Below, one piece after another: positions 42,201-55,531 of a DNA stretch of 64,000 nt. The notes beneath the pieces were generated by a model. The model had not been told where the DNA came from. It ran no database searches and worked only from the letters and a program-made list of their open reading frames with translations. Position 1 is the stretch's first letter. Each line of letters begins with the position of its first letter. Origin of the DNA: Trichoplax sp. H2 (Eukaryota > Placozoa > Uniplacotomia > Trichoplacea); contig NOWV01000080.1 in the NCBI GenBank assembly GCA_003344405.1, positions 124,001 through 188,000 of the forward strand, read 5' to 3'. The position numbers and the translations under genes are program-made.

Positions 42201-43597
42201 AAAATAGATTTCTCTACAATCTATATAAGTAAATATTAATTTGATCATGATTGATGTAATTTATTAATTTATTAATCTTAATGTAGGTGTTCGGTTTTTA
42301 TGAGTATTTCCAACTACTTAGAGAACATTCATTTATTTTTTTCTGCTAAATATCTTTAACACTTAGCTCCCTTAATTTCAGAATTAACGGGTCATATGAT
42401 CACGCATGGTTTCATTACCTTAACTTTTGAGTATGGAAAAAACTTTTCAGAGCCTGGGTAAGTATATTTGAATCATGATTTCTCTAATATAAAATGTAAA
42501 ATGTCGGACATTATCGTAGTTTTTAAATCAGATATAAGGTTTATAGAGTAAAATTCACGTTCTAATAGCTTGATACGATAATTAATTAGTATTTTCGGTC
42601 CCCTTAGCACGGACACATTGGGTACAGACAATTTTAGCCACACGGCCAAATCGGCTCATCGAAGCAAAAATATCCACCCGATTCTCCGCTATTACAGCCG
42701 ACCTTTTCAAAGTAGAGAAATTATACTTCTGAATTGTATATTAGAATAGCAGTTATTCATATCATTATGATATCCTAATTTTGATCGCTAAAATGTATTC
42801 CATTACTTATTACTCATGAAAACACTTCTATTAGAAACGGAAAGGAACGGAAGACTTCCTACTCCAGATAAAGTGCATCATGTTGTTGAGGACTTTTTAT
42901 CAGATTGGTATGGAAAAAGTTTTATCCTAATAATATTCTTATATTTATTCTAGCTATGTAACGATTTTACCAATCCAGGCTATCTTGTAAAATACCTTAT
43001 TCGGATTTAAACAGGACCAGCTACAATCACCACACTTATCAGCTGCAACTCTTTCTTCAAACTCTGCTCAAAGTAGATTTAAACGAGTTTTACGCCGATT
43101 CTTGTTTCAAGGTAGATACTTATCTAAAGATGAAATTGATTTTAACCAAACAAATAATACTGAGCTTACCTATATTTAGCTTTATACTTGAGGCGTTAAA
43201 TTACTTTCAATAATTTGGTATTTAATTTAATTTAATCCAAATTCTTGTTTTAAACTTACGTTTGGACAAGAATTATATTTTATAGACTGGCTACTGTAAT
43301 TGATGTGATACTATATCAAATACTGTAGTTAATTATGTTATTATTTTGTACAGCGATAATAGCGCTGTAGTATTACCAGCCAGGCTTTCGTGCCCCAGAA
43401 CCCACATCTTAATAAATTATACGTTTCCGTATATAATACTCTTCGCGATTATCTTGTACATTCTTTTGGTACAACATAGACACGAGTATTCTTTAACCTT
43501 TAAACTAAATTACTTAATTCACCACATAAAATTATAGACTTCCATGATTTCAAAGTCTATGCCTCTAAGCTGCTCCAAACCTATTCTGCAAAGATAG
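36299..43597 (+). CDS. FOXRED2-like FAD-dependent oxidoreductase, copy E (22 exons, 592 aa, two GC-AG introns)
   Basis: Exons: 36299-36404, 36568-36639, 37394-37456, 37698-37813, 38241-38398, 38529-38586, 38931-38997, 39158-39224, 39334-39381, 39534-39592, 39959-40048, 40232-40281, 40388-40505, 40893-40964, 41475-41590, 41769-41814, 42039-42101, 42382-42457, 42608-42711, 42835-42907, 43015-43111, 43538-43597. They sum to 1779 bp in frame. Two ATGs open exon 1 (36299, 36302); either gives a signal peptide of about 21 residues. GSGPGG binds [13 protein letters not shown] from residue 212 fits NAD(P)H; Cys 373-374 form the vicinal pair. Introns 7 and 17 need GC donors (AAG|GCATGT and A|GCAAGT) to keep frame and match the other copies. 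It is the shortest protein of the array, with tail LPxSC-like MPLSC and end -LQR, and no ER-retrieval signal. Exon 13 is unusually basic in its first half ([11 protein letters not shown]). It appears intact. Confidence 0.92.
38998..38999 (+). other. Non-canonical GC splice donor, intron 7 of copy E
   Basis: Exon 7 ends CCAAG and the intron starts GCATGT, where copies B, C, D, F and G have GT at the same site. The rest of the donor matches consensus well, as is usual for GC-AG introns. The acceptor AG is at 39156-39157. Confidence 0.8.
42102..42103 (+). other. Non-canonical GC splice donor, intron 17 of copy E
   Basis: The conserved exon 17 boundary falls before GCAAGT. The nearest GT, at 42106-42107, would add four bases and break the frame into exon 18. 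The A|GCAAGT context is a strong match to known GC donors. Confidence 0.75.
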
Positions 43598-43890
43598 AAA
43601 ATATCCTTCTACATCTTTGGTGGTTTTCAATCGAAGACGAAAATTTAATGATTCTAAATATCTTTTGCGTTCAATATTAGTCAAAGTGACTGTATGATAA
43701 TATAGAATGATTAATAATTGACAATAGATTGAAAATCAATAAAACATCTGGCCAGGTTCGGTTGATATGATTTTCATATTCTTATTCTTGCAAAAAGCCT
43801 AAATTAAAGCCAATATCTATATTTCTAAGAATGCATATTATGTGTTGCAATAACAAATCTACTTTTTCATATGAAGCAGGGGCAACAACA

Positions 43891-45039
43891 AATTACTTTG
43901 TTCTCATCCTTTTAGTCTATAAAGTTATCATAATCATCAAGATTAATAAGATATCTCTCCTAGTATATTAGTGTAATGAAGGTTAATTTTTAGAAGTTTC
44001 TTTCAAGTTCTTGTTTGGTAATTATCCTAGCTTAGTTTTTGTATCGTAATAAGTATTCTAGCTTTAAAAAAATATAACTTATTTGGTTGATTAAAATGGT
44101 AAAGTTTACTTAGTATCTTAGTATATTGTTGTGACATTCATTAATTAATGCATCATCAATATTATAATTTTGTTGTGTGATGAATCATATGTTGACACCT
44201 AGCTACTAATTAACTAATATTAAATGTCATAGAAATGACAGATGGTTATCAGTTGCTAGTCGTAATTGCAAGTTGTGCGTTCAATCGGACATTTTAATAA
44301 AATAGCTTCTAGAATAAAGTTTTGATCCTTAACGTGAGTAATCTATCGTCTAAGACTCGAATCTTAGTTTGGTTGATTAAAGAGTGCTTAGAGTTAGTTG
44401 CTTAGATAGTTAAGTCTACTTTAGAGGAAAGAATCCCGTTTAATTCTTGTGTTACAATCTCGGTTGTGACAATTGTAAACCCGACTGCTTTATTCCGGTT
44501 AGAAGTAAAGATAATCCGTAGCATAATTTTCGTTAAGAATCAGATATTATGATTTTGTAATTCAAGCGATATATTTAGTTAATAGAATATATGAGTGCTA
44601 ATTTTGATCATTAATTACAGTAGAAGTTNNNNNNNNNNNNNNNNNNNNAATTACTTTGTTCTCATCCTTTTAGTCTATAAAGCTATCATAATCATCAAGA
44701 TTAATAAGATATCTCTCCTAGTATATTAGTGTAATGAAGATTAATTTTTAGAAGTTTCTTTCAAGTTCTTGTTTTGTAATTATCCTAGCTTAGTTTTTGT
44801 ATCGTAATAAGTATTCTAGCTTTAAAAAAATATAACTTATTTGGTTGATTAAAATGGTAAATTTTACTTAGTATCTTAGTATATTGTAAACCCGACTGCT
44901 TTATTCCGGTTAGAAGTAAAGATAATCCGTAGCATAATTTTCGTTAAGAATCAGATATTATGATTTTGTAATTCAAGCGATATATTTAGTTAATAGAATA
45001 TATGTGTGCTAATTTTGATCATTAATTACAGTAGAAGTT
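43891..45039. repeat. Direct duplication flanking an assembly gap
   Basis: The segment 43891-44628 is repeated as 44649-45039. The second copy is identical except for about five substitutions and the absence of 347 bases (44129-44475 of the first); 738 minus 347 equals exactly its 391 bases. Both copies end at the same point, and the first runs straight into the Ns. This is best explained as two overlapping contigs from different haplotypes left unmerged, and not as a biological repeat. Confidence 0.85.
44629..44648. other. Assembly gap of 20 N
   Basis: Twenty unknown bases lie in the spacer between copies E and F. Given the flanking overlap, the true gap is probably zero or negative. Confidence 0.98.
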
Positions 45040-45368
45040 AATGTTACTTTTTAATTTCAGACAGTATAAACCCAAAATATTTGATCTGCGATTGTTATTT
45101 TGTCTTAGTTTATACTGTAGAAATGTACGGTTTCAAGCTAAACTATACTTAGTATTAATTAAGTAGTTTTCGGGAATCTAGGGTATAATTATCTTATCAT
45201 GTGTGTTTGATTGTTAGTTTAATTTGGAGTACTTTAGAATGATAGTTGAATAGTCTAACGCTACTAAATACTCTCATATTCTAGCTACTTAATTTAAGAT
45301 GGTACGATTAAAATAATCAATCAATCGACTATGTCAAAAGCTACTAACTTATAATACGTTAGAATTGT

Positions 45369-45780
45369 TAAAAGTCTGAAATTAATCTGCCATCATTGTT
45401 TGTAACTGAATATAAGAAATCACACTATGCTGATAATAGTTTGAATGAACAAATATGTAAAATTGAAACAGGACATGTTAAATTACGACACCTTGAACAC
45501 CTAAAGGCTGATAAAGAAGCTGTAAACATTTTAGCTTCATGAGAAAAGTTTGGTAATCAGTTACACAGTGGGAACTGGTAAAGCAATTAGAAACAGCATA
45601 AATTAGCTGTAAAGGATTAGCCGGCCTCTAATAAGTTGAAGACTTGACAACTGTATTAAAAGACTCAGAGATAGCCTGTACAAAACAAGCAATTCTTACT
45701 AGACAAAAATAAACACTTCTTTATACTCCAACAGAATAAGAAGAAATCAATCATTTATGACTACATCCAATCTAGATCCT
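45369..45780 (+). pseudogene. Possible decayed coding relic, unidentified
   Basis: From about 45369 one + frame is open for some 55 codons with a charged, coiled-coil-like composition (including HLEHLKADKEAVNILAS). It then continues with sensible composition through several in-frame stops (for example a TGA before EKFGNQLHSGNW). The pattern looks like an old gene fragment, possibly retroposed. I do not recognise the family and it could be chance. Confidence 0.25.
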
Positions 45781-46118
45781 CCCCTTTATTTACTTGAAAA
45801 GCTTTCAAACTAATTATCATCCATATTGCTTATAAATGAGCTCATTTATGGTTTACCACTATTATGGAATAAGCAAATGAATAATTAATTGTAGTCTGAA
45901 TAATGTGACGAGGAAATATACATAAAATTGTATTGGACATTCCGTATAACTATGTTAGTGCGGTAATAAGTAACGATAGAACTATAATAATGGAACTATA
46001 TTATATTTAGGGTCCTACCAAGTTGATTCTGAAAAGTACTTCATAATTAGATAGTAACATTAAATTAAGGAAAACGAGTACAGTATAGTGCTTTTAGTAA
46101 ATTTAATTCTTTTTTATC
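45781..46118. other. Presumed upstream region of copy F
   Basis: About 340 bases before the start codon of F. No convincing TATA box or other motif is seen. Confidence 0.35.
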
Positions 46119-49100
46119 ATGGCAAACATCTTTAGCTTTACCTTCTTATTATTGGCTTTGCCCTTCATTATTCAATCGAAGTTTATCAAACATCAATATT
46201 GTATCGTTGGTGCTGGACCAGGAGGTAATTTTTTATCGTTTTTATGTTTAATGATTTAGATTTTAATAGCATCTATGTTGCAATTTAGTTATTGTAAGAC
46301 ATGAAATACGGCAAATTATTTATCATAATAATAAGGTTAGATTTATTAAGCCACCTCAATATTATGAAACGATTAGGATTACAAATGGCCTATTCTTTAC
46401 AGCGAGCTGGAAGAGATTACATCGTTTTTGAAAAGCATAATATTGCAGGTAATCCATAATATTGTGTAGAAGAAACAATCTTTCCACCGAACAATCAGGT
46501 TGTAACACTTTCGGCACCAAATTATGGGCTCGAGTCAATATTTGATAGTATAGCGTTAATTATCCATATTTTATTCTTGTTACTAAGCATATCGAAGGTT
46601 ATAGACGATTGATTACTTTTAGCATGCTCACTTTAAGAGCTTTGAACGTCAAGATAATTTTATTCTCAAAGCAATCTTAATCTTATCAACTTTGGATAAG
46701 TTACATGTTTCAATTAAACTGTGATCAGTGTTGGATATCAGCATTTATAATCCGAAGAATTTTATTGTGAGGATATCTGCTGCTTTCAAACTCCACATTA
46801 CTTGGTTCCTCTTGAATAGAATCATTAACCGCTATTTTCTAACACAGATTTCGTGATTTCTCCTATGGATATACTTTTTTTTTTACAACTGTTGTACGAG
46901 AACGAATGAGCAATTTGTGGTAGTAGGAAATATTTTAATTTAATCTTTTTCGATCCTTCTAATAACGATTTAATGTTAACTACAAATGAGATCCGAATGA
47001 AATCATTCTTCTATATATCTTCGTATTTTTATTAACAGTGTTTAATAAATGTCAAGGTCTCTGTAGGACTTCATAATCTTCCATCTTGACCAAATTCAAT
47101 TTATCAAGAGTTAAATTTACAACTTATCGCTTCATTCAAAATTATTTATAGAAATTTGACCTTAACTTTCTACAGTAACTGTTTCGCCTGTGTAGAGATA
47201 ACTACTTGAATAGGAATAGCTATTTTCTACTTTAAATCTCTTTTTTGATTGCTTTTTAAGTTAATCTATAGTTTTATTAAACATTCTAGGCTCATTTTTC
47301 ACCCACTATCCGCGACATCGTCGTTTACTATCCTTGAATAAGCAGTACACAGGTAAAAAAGCTTATTATTCATAATTTGGTAATATGGCGCGATAATATA
47401 GCTATAATGAAAGCATCAGATTACTTAGATGTTTCTTGGCGATTAGTATCAAGTGCTGACAAATTGGAAATTAATTGATTTGGCTTGTAATTGTTGATTA
47501 GGTTCCTTAAATTCCGAGTTCAATCTAAGACATGACTGGAATACTCTTCTAAGCGATAATGATTCTTTAAAAATGACTCGTTATTCCGACGATCTTTATC
47601 CTCATGCTGATCAATTGGTAATTTTTGATCGTTAAACAAGTTTGGATGCCGACATGTTGAAATTTTAGTATTCTGTAGTCCTTACAATTTAGAAATGTGA
47701 TATTGATAATAATGTGATGCTAATCTATTGTAAAATTCACCTTCATGTATACAGATTAGAATTTTTTTAACAAGCTAGCCATCAGATCATTAATATCCTC
47801 TACATGTCGATCTTAAGTTAATCGTAGTAATTATTCCTAGTAATAGTAAGCTTCCAAATTCATAATCAACAGTAAATTAGGAAATGAGCAGTAATAGTTT
47901 ACCCAAGTGTTATTATCATATCGTATTTTAATCCTCCATTCAGCTCATTGATCCACTTAAAATCAGTAACGTAAATCAATCATAATATTGCTGCTTAGCC
48001 GGAAAGTAATCCTTGTATCATCTTTAAAATTGTACCATTAATATGAAATTTGTAAACATTTGCAAATTAACATTAATGGACTAATAGAACTTATAAAATC
48101 TGCCTCCTCATTTACACTACATATACACTTATGCTAAACATTTTTAGTATTCATCAAGTAAAAACATGAGGAAGAATTTGTTCCATCTATCATGATTACA
48201 TTAATCATCCTCCATACAGAAATGCAGTAAGCGGTTTAAAACGTTTAGTACGCAATTCTTGTGACAAATTTTAACTTCTAAAATAGTAAATTAATATTAT
48301 TTCATTACATGGACTTTGATTTTCAAATTTCGTATCCAATGGCTTGAAGTAATCTAAATTCCTAATTACTTTGATCTGATCTCCAGGTTCGTTATCTAAA
48401 TGATTACGCCAATCGACTACAACTAAATATCCAATATCAAACAGATATTGTTAAATTATCCCGAGGATATCTTAATGGTATCAATATGTTTAAGTTAGTT
48501 GACCAACATCAAAATATCCATTTGTGTAATGTAACCATCATTAGGTATGCTTAATTGGCTGGAATATCCAAATTCCAAGTCTTGTTACTACACCTGTAGT
48601 TTATACTGCACAAGTAGCACTAACATTATTACTATAATTAAATCTATGCAATTATCCAGCACCGGACTCTCAAAACCTAAAATACCAGATACAACCGGTA
48701 TGCAATATGCTGAGGTAAGTGAATAGTAACGAGCAAAGGTGGTAGCAAAACAATATAACTACGCAATTGTTACCATTCTCCTTTGCAATTAACTTAGGGA
48801 CCTATCGTAGTTGAACTAACTCTCAACTACACAAATAAGCTACTAATGAGTAATAGGGTTTAAATACTTCACTTTATTTACGTTAATCTTAGTCGTAAAA
48901 TGTATTAAAGAAAAACGTAAGAATATTCTTAGCAATAATAGTCAAGTGATCTTGCAAGTGACTAAAAGGAACAGAGCAGCTAAGTTAGTGCTCGGCATTT
49001 TATAGTCTCGGCCTACGCCGACGATGCACTTGCGAATATTCTTGACATAGCGACTAACACTGTACAGTATACATATTCTAGTCTATTGCATTGGAGAATA

Positions 49101-52100
49101 GAATAGTTTTAGTTCAAAATCCAATTTACAATTACGAAGAAAACATAGATACAAATACAATATCTCAAAATTAGTGCAGTATCTTCACTTCATTGTCGCA
49201 CTATTACGTGAACGATATTTCCCCTTTCGTCGAACTTTCCTATTAAAATTACATTCGATATTAGCTGCTTTAACTAATTACAATACCTTGGTTATACCTC
49301 AATAATTTTAGCAATTTTAATCCTATACGCCACCATAAAATTTAGCTATATGTTAACAACATTTAAATAATATGAAATTCTTATAATAGAATAATAATGA
49401 TGCTCTCGGCATTTACAACGTAACGCAAAATCTTTGTATTAATATCCGTCTGTATTAAACTAATTGATACTATGATACGTTGAATTTACGATCAATCTAT
49501 AGCTAAACTTTTAATTTTCCTGCACATATTTATAGGGCTACGAATCCATATCAACCAATACTTCTGAATATGTAAATAAAAATGTTTTAATTCTAGGACA
49601 AGGTAACCCTAATTCTATACTATTCATATACTTTTGACCTTACGAAGTTGAAATCGTATTATTTCACGTTTCTTCACGAAATTTCTATCGTACTTGTAAG
49701 GTAATTCTGCGTTCGAAACAGCTCAAGCTATATCCAACGTTGCCGGTCTTGTCCATCTTTATGGCAGGTTTGCATTTATGTGTTGACTCGAGCTAATTAG
49801 GTTTACATATTTCAATTTAAGCGCTAGGAGTGTTAGCACCTATGAATTTTACCTACCTGCTCAATTCTGTATATTGTAAGTGGGTTATCTCTAATTAATT
49901 TCATATGTAGGGGTGGTGTTCGATTAGCTACATCAACACACTATATAGGAGATCTTAGGTCAGTTAGATCAACAAATTGCTATAGTTGAAGAATGAAACT
50001 AAGCACCAAAAATTTCTGTCAACTATGAATAATAATTTTTCATAAGCTATTATAAGGATAGAACTGAATTATCAAAAGTATTTTGTAAAGCAAGGCCTCT
50101 TTATACAAAAATAAATTTTTAATATGTGCCGTTTATTTCGATACACTCACATATAGAGCCGTCAATTCCAAGATAGTTGATTCTTACCAACTTAAATCTT
50201 TAGATGGTATCGTAGGTAATTCACGAAGGATTTAGATATTAGAATCTATATTAATACATTAGATATAGTATTTTCAATTTTTTATAAATATGATAAACTG
50301 TATCTTTCTCTGAATATCTATAGAAGGACCCTTAGAAAACTTTGGAATACTTAAACGTAAGAAAGGATTAATTTCCATTGCTCTTAGGGGTACAAAAGAT
50401 GAACTTTTTACTCGTAAGTTCATTGCATTTATGGCAAAACTAGTAATTCAGAACTTGATCTAAATACCAATAATAGAGTAGTAAAATTTATGATCGGCAA
50501 TTACTTACTTTTATTCAAGACCATGATTATTGATAACTATAACTTATAGTTATGTTTATTTCTACTATCAATTTCTATGCGCAGATGATATGACAGGAAC
50601 ACGAAAAGGATATCATCATGTGATTCGATGCTTAGGCTTTGAAGTTAGTATTTATATTTATGTAAATGAACACCTTAAAATGATGGGTGTTAATTATACA
50701 TATATAGGGGTATGTGTATCAGCTAATTTTCATCCACTGTTAGTAGTAATGTTATCCATTTAAAAATATATCAGTAAAGAATGTCGTAGCAACGCTTAGA
50801 AATTAAATTATACTTTAGATAAGTTAATTTTCTTACCATCAAGTTATGTACAGCCTCACCCAGAAATAATAGAATCAAATTATTTTTTCAAAAAACAAAT
50901 AAAATGATGATCAAAATTAAAGCCATAAAGTTTACCATCTTTTTTAAGCTTGATTTCTCATAGTTGGATTAAATGATTAGCGAAATAGTTTATATTTTCG
51001 TTTAGTAATAACGTAATGTTAGTTTCTACTAATCGCTATTCATTATCCTTGATAGAGGGAAATTATTGGCCTTGTGGTGAATGCAATAATTCATAAACTT
51101 ACCCGATTTTATTTAAATCTATTAAAATTTAGTACGATAGATCTATATTTGGCCAAGGTTGTAGACCAAGATCTGCGAAGAAAGAGTCTATAGAACACTA
51201 TCCCGACATTAAAGCCAATTATGAAGCGGTTTCTGTAGCTCATATGTACTTTGGTATGGATATATTTTCACCTATATAATTACACAGTAAAGTTTTTTAA
51301 TCTGATAAACTCTTGTGTCTCGTGTTTTAAATTTGCTATCAAGTCAACTTCATCCGTAAATATATTTACTAGTTTAATCAATCATAATTAACCAAAATAT
51401 TAGCAATCATTAACATCCAAATATTTACTTCCCTGAACAATTGCTATTTTAGCCGGAGCATTAACTCATTCCTTAGATTATCGACATTCTGGCGGATGTT
51501 GCATTCAAGGTTTCCGATATTCAGGTACTAAAAAACTATATTTCATCTCTCAGCTAAATGATATAATTGATCTCAAGGCATGACAGTATCCCAGCATGCT
51601 AAGTCATTGCAAAAATTGCAGTAGCCCAGAGTTACTCTACATGCCCATGCTTTATTTAATAAAGGCAGTACATTGATACATATTTAAATTTAAACTTTTA
51701 CACTTATTTACATAGTTGTTAGTGCATGGCAATCATACTTCTAATATAAAATGACTTATCGTTATTTTAATTTTCAAATTGTTAGTTCGTGCATTACATC
51801 GCTTATTAGAATGGCGATATCATCAAGTTCCTTGGCCTGCTAAATTATTATCAAGCGAACAATTATTATATTATCTTAGCATGCGAATAAATCAAGCTTC
51901 TGTAAGAAAGATTGTGTTTGCTTATTTCTGCCAAAGAATAATAATTATCGTTTACTAATTCTAAAACACTTATGAAAGTTCAATATATAAAGTTTATATA
52001 AAAACAATAATAACTTTACAAATAATATTTGAAACGTTTAAGTATGTAGGATTATTTTCAATATCTTGTATGATTTAATTTAGGGAACTTATCAAATGTT

Positions 52101-53700
52101 TGGAATGCTAGCTGATGTTGTATTGATTGGTATAGTTTTTCATGACAATTTTTTGCAATTTTAATAGCAATTAGAATGATTATTTTGTATAGTACTATAA
52201 ATCTTGTAATCGAGACTGTTAATGTATTAAAATTAATACAGGTGATAACCATCAGCATTTGTATCTTGAAGAGGTTCCTACACGAGTTATCCCTAATCTT
52301 GAAAGTAAGGATATCTGTTATTCCAGTAAAAATATTTTAATATTAATGGTGGTAGTACCGATAGCTGAAATGCCTTTTTTCCACCCATATACTTTAAAAG
52401 TAAATTGTTATCTCCGAGTCATTCAATGCTATAATTTATTTATAAGAAACTTCATTATGTTGCCATTGTGTGGTAGCTTACCCTATTTACCGAGCTATAC
52501 CGCAAGCAGCCTATATTGCTTACTTTATTATCATGTATTTTACTAGATTTAGCTGGACGAAAAGTTACTTATGGGTTTCTAGCCTTAACATTTGAATATG
52601 GCAAGAATTTCTCACAACCAAAGTAAGTTGAGTATCTACAGAAACAACAAATGCTAGATGAAATATTTGAATCATAAATTAATTGATTAGTAATGTAGTG
52701 TATTAAATTTAGAACCCATAAGTAGTCTTCGCCAATCCTTGTACACAGTCCTTTTCTATTTATCTAATAATAATATTATGTAATAATGATTTATTGATAT
52801 GCAATATTTTTCACAGTAAAGATACTTTAGATCGGGAAAATTATAGTTTTACGGCAAGAAATGCTTATCGTAGTCGCAATATCCATCCTATACTACGTTA
52901 TTACAAACATCACATTCGAGGTAAATCAAAAGTATTTTTCATTTTAGGTGCCCAAGTATTAATCTTACAGATCTAGTCTATTGCACACTTTATAAAAGTC
53001 TAATAAACCGCTGCAATTTATTTCCTCTCTTCAAATATTGTAAGCCACTGAAGAAAATGGATTATTAGCTGATGCAGATAAAATACATCACATTCTTGAA
53101 GACTTTTTGACAGACTGGTGAGCTTCACTTGCAACCATATGTAACATTTTAAAATTAATTCTTGCGTAACGTGTTATGCGCATTTGCATTCTAAATTCAT
53201 AACATTAATTTCACATTACCTTAGGAGTTCTCAGCTTCACCATCGATTCTATCTTAGATTGTTTATGGAGAATTTACTTAAAACACACTTACGATACTTT
53301 GATGCTAGCTTTTGCTGGAAGGTAATGCTAGAAATACCGAACTGCTATTGATTAATCTATGCATGATTAAATTCGGACCGATTCATTATTAGTCTAAAAA
53401 TGGTAAAAATTTGCTGTTATATCTGAAGCCATATTAAAATCAACCAGTGTCGTCTTTACAGTCTGTTAATTTTTCTGTTTAAAATGCAATTAATTATAAA
53501 TGAATCCGGCCTTAGATATTAATTAAATCTTGATCAAATTCTGTTCTCTACTCCATCAGATCGAGTCTCAATTTCTTAGCCAATAATTATCGTGAAAGAT
53601 AAACGAATTGTAACATATATTCTGATTTCTTTACGTTCACTAGATCGCCATGATATACAAAACGCTACCTCCAAGCTGTTCTAGAGCCATCGCGCAATGA
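46119..53700 (+). CDS. FOXRED2-like FAD-dependent oxidoreductase, copy F (22 exons, 594 aa)
   Basis: Exons: 46119-46224, 46377-46448, 47290-47352, 47502-47617, 48387-48544, 48660-48714, 49536-49602, 49701-49767, 49911-49958, 50157-50215, 50324-50413, 50585-50643, 51133-51253, 51453-51524, 51786-51901, 52084-52129, 52242-52304, 52547-52622, 52817-52920, 53045-53117, 53225-53321, 53644-53700. They sum to 1785 bp in frame. It has a hydrophobic signal peptide (about residues 1-19), [10 protein letters not shown] for [20 protein letters not shown] from residue 211, and the vicinal Cys pair at 376-377. Exon 6 is one codon shorter and exon 13 one codon longer than in most copies. Exon 16 reads GTYQMF where the others have GLYQMF. 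Exon 18 must start at 52547; a second AG six bases later would leave the wrong frame. The tail is LPPSC...-IAQ with no KDEL-type signal. It looks intact. Confidence 0.93.
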
Positions 53701-53745
53701 CTGAAGTATATCCACTAAAGACAGTTAATACTAAACCTTTTTGCT

Positions 53746-54435
53746 TTATAGATGGTTATTTAAAATTTCATCTTCTAGAAGTACTATTATAAGAATCACT
53801 GTTGAAATCAATATTTCAAGATTAATAATCTTGAAGAAATGGAATATACCATTCTTGATCCAACTCTTAAAATGGTGCTTTGATATCATAACATCCTCCA
53901 TCTGTAGACAATGAACAAGAGGGCAAAATATCATTAATAGTTTCTCAAACTGCTTGCTTGCATACCTTTCAAAATGCCTAGTTTACTTCACTGCAAGCAA
54001 GTGTTATAATACGGAATCACCAAATGTATGTGCAATATGAATAATACGAGCTCGTATGAGCTACTGCACTATCGGACGAGTGCACATTTAAAAATCTACA
54101 CTTTGATATTTCGATATTGGCCAAAAATGATTTTAAATAGCATGCCCAACAAGTATCTTCTAAACACTCAATTTCTGTGATATCAATTACATTTACTAAA
54201 CATTTTACTAATGGCATAATGCCATTCTCAGTTGTATTATATCTATTAATTGGCTTCTACTATCCCTAATGCAATGCTTAGTTTTAAAATTGAACTTTAG
54301 CGCAGATTCATACGCTACTAATCTATAATAATCCATGTATCCGATAAATTTACATACCCATTTTATACACTGTATGATGTAGGCATCCAATGCACCTATA
54401 TCTATTATGATAAATATATTTATTAAAGTCATCAA
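53746..54435 (-). pseudogene. Decayed armadillo-repeat (importin-alpha-like) pseudogene fragment
   Basis: Read on the minus strand, three short open segments in different frames follow each other: 54435-54208, 54217-54017 and 53934-53746. The middle one contains LVKCLVNVID...CLEDTCWACYL, which matches the pattern of an importin-alpha armadillo repeat (leucine-rich helix, then D-T-C-W-A-x-x-Y-L). The first contains KWVCKFIGYMDYYRLVAYES, like the W-A-L-G-N-I-x-G-D...R-D-x-V repeat just before it in that family. Frame changes, stops beyond the match and lack of introns suggest a processed or long-dead copy. The third segment is only weakly similar. The family call is from memory of the motif and is tentative. 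Confidence 0.4.
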
Positions 54436-55523
54436 TCAATGAAGAATCGGCTGCTTTTATTCCATTCGCTTTCACTTATGATGAGAGCTGTAAAAATTAG
54501 TAAGGACTGCTATGGAATCGATGAAATCTTCCAAAGCAAAAAGGCAAAAGTACTGTAGAAACCTCATAGAGCTGAACGAAAACATATTCAAATTTAAGAT
54601 TTTGTAACATAGTATTGGACTATAAAATATTATTTTTGTTTAACAATGTGGACCGTAGTAATAGAACTTTCTCAAGTTATCATGAGGCATATTTAGAAAG
54701 TCATAACTATTGTTTGTTATTGAAGATTCGATATGTCAGAGTACAGATGATCATATACAGTAAGGCGTTGAGTTACTGTTGATGAAGGGGGTAAAAATAG
54801 ATACTTAGCCCATACAATGGGATAAAATTAGTTCATCGTGCTTTGGCTAGTAGAAATAATGTCTATTTACGGTACATACTGTAGCTCTTAGCATATTGAA
54901 GTTTAGTTGTTACTAACAATGATCTGAATAATCATAAAGTAAAGAGAATGTGCCTATACAGGTTGTAGCTGCAAGTAAGAGCAATGGTACCGTATTCAGT
55001 CAGGCAGCTTTCGATTATTTAGTAGTTCATTCTAAAATACCTTGAATCAATTTGCCTCTACAAAATCCAATATCATGCGTAACTGCTAACCAGAAGGACA
55101 GCTGCTCACTCTAGTTTCCTAAGAAAACCAATTCAATAAACAGCTCACTAAGCAATTTGGTTAAAAAGGACAACAGCTTATTCTATAACTTACTGCAAGA
55201 ATCATTTTCATGAATATCTCATTAAACGGTTTATTTTTTATTTCGTTGTGGTCCTAATCAACCAAGATTTATTCCGCATTTGTTTTCAAACATAGCCAAC
55301 AAGTTCAACACAAAACAATAATAGAATCATTTTATTGTACTATTAGTAGCAGAAGTCATTCATTTATTTCTCGTTTATCGCCGATCAAAAGATTCTTTAT
55401 CTCTATGGCTATTGTCCAAACTAAATAGATTATGAATAATTCAATAAGTTTTCAATAGATAAGAGCCATCGCAATCAATTGGCATCGTACTTCGACGCGA
55501 CAAACTTGTGAATTAAGATTCTG

Positions 55524-55531
55524 TATATAAA
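55524..55531 (+). promoter_or_regulatory. Candidate TATA box of copy G
   Basis: TATATAAA lies 66 bases before the start codon of G, a plausible core-promoter position for a short 5' UTR. Such strings are frequent in AT-rich DNA and the other copies lack an equally good match, so this is weak. Confidence 0.3.

Larger units (their letters stand above)
43598..45368. other. Intergenic spacer E-F, proximal part, including assembly gap
   Basis: This holds a candidate AATAAA polyadenylation signal at 43738-43743 (140 bases after the stop of E), then the duplicated sequence around the assembly gap, described separately. Nothing else is recognisable. Confidence 0.5.

Noticed and set aside
52259-52546. 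95-codon open frame
   Set aside because: It is exon 17 of copy F read on through the following intron; the conserved donor at 52304/52305 ends the coding part.
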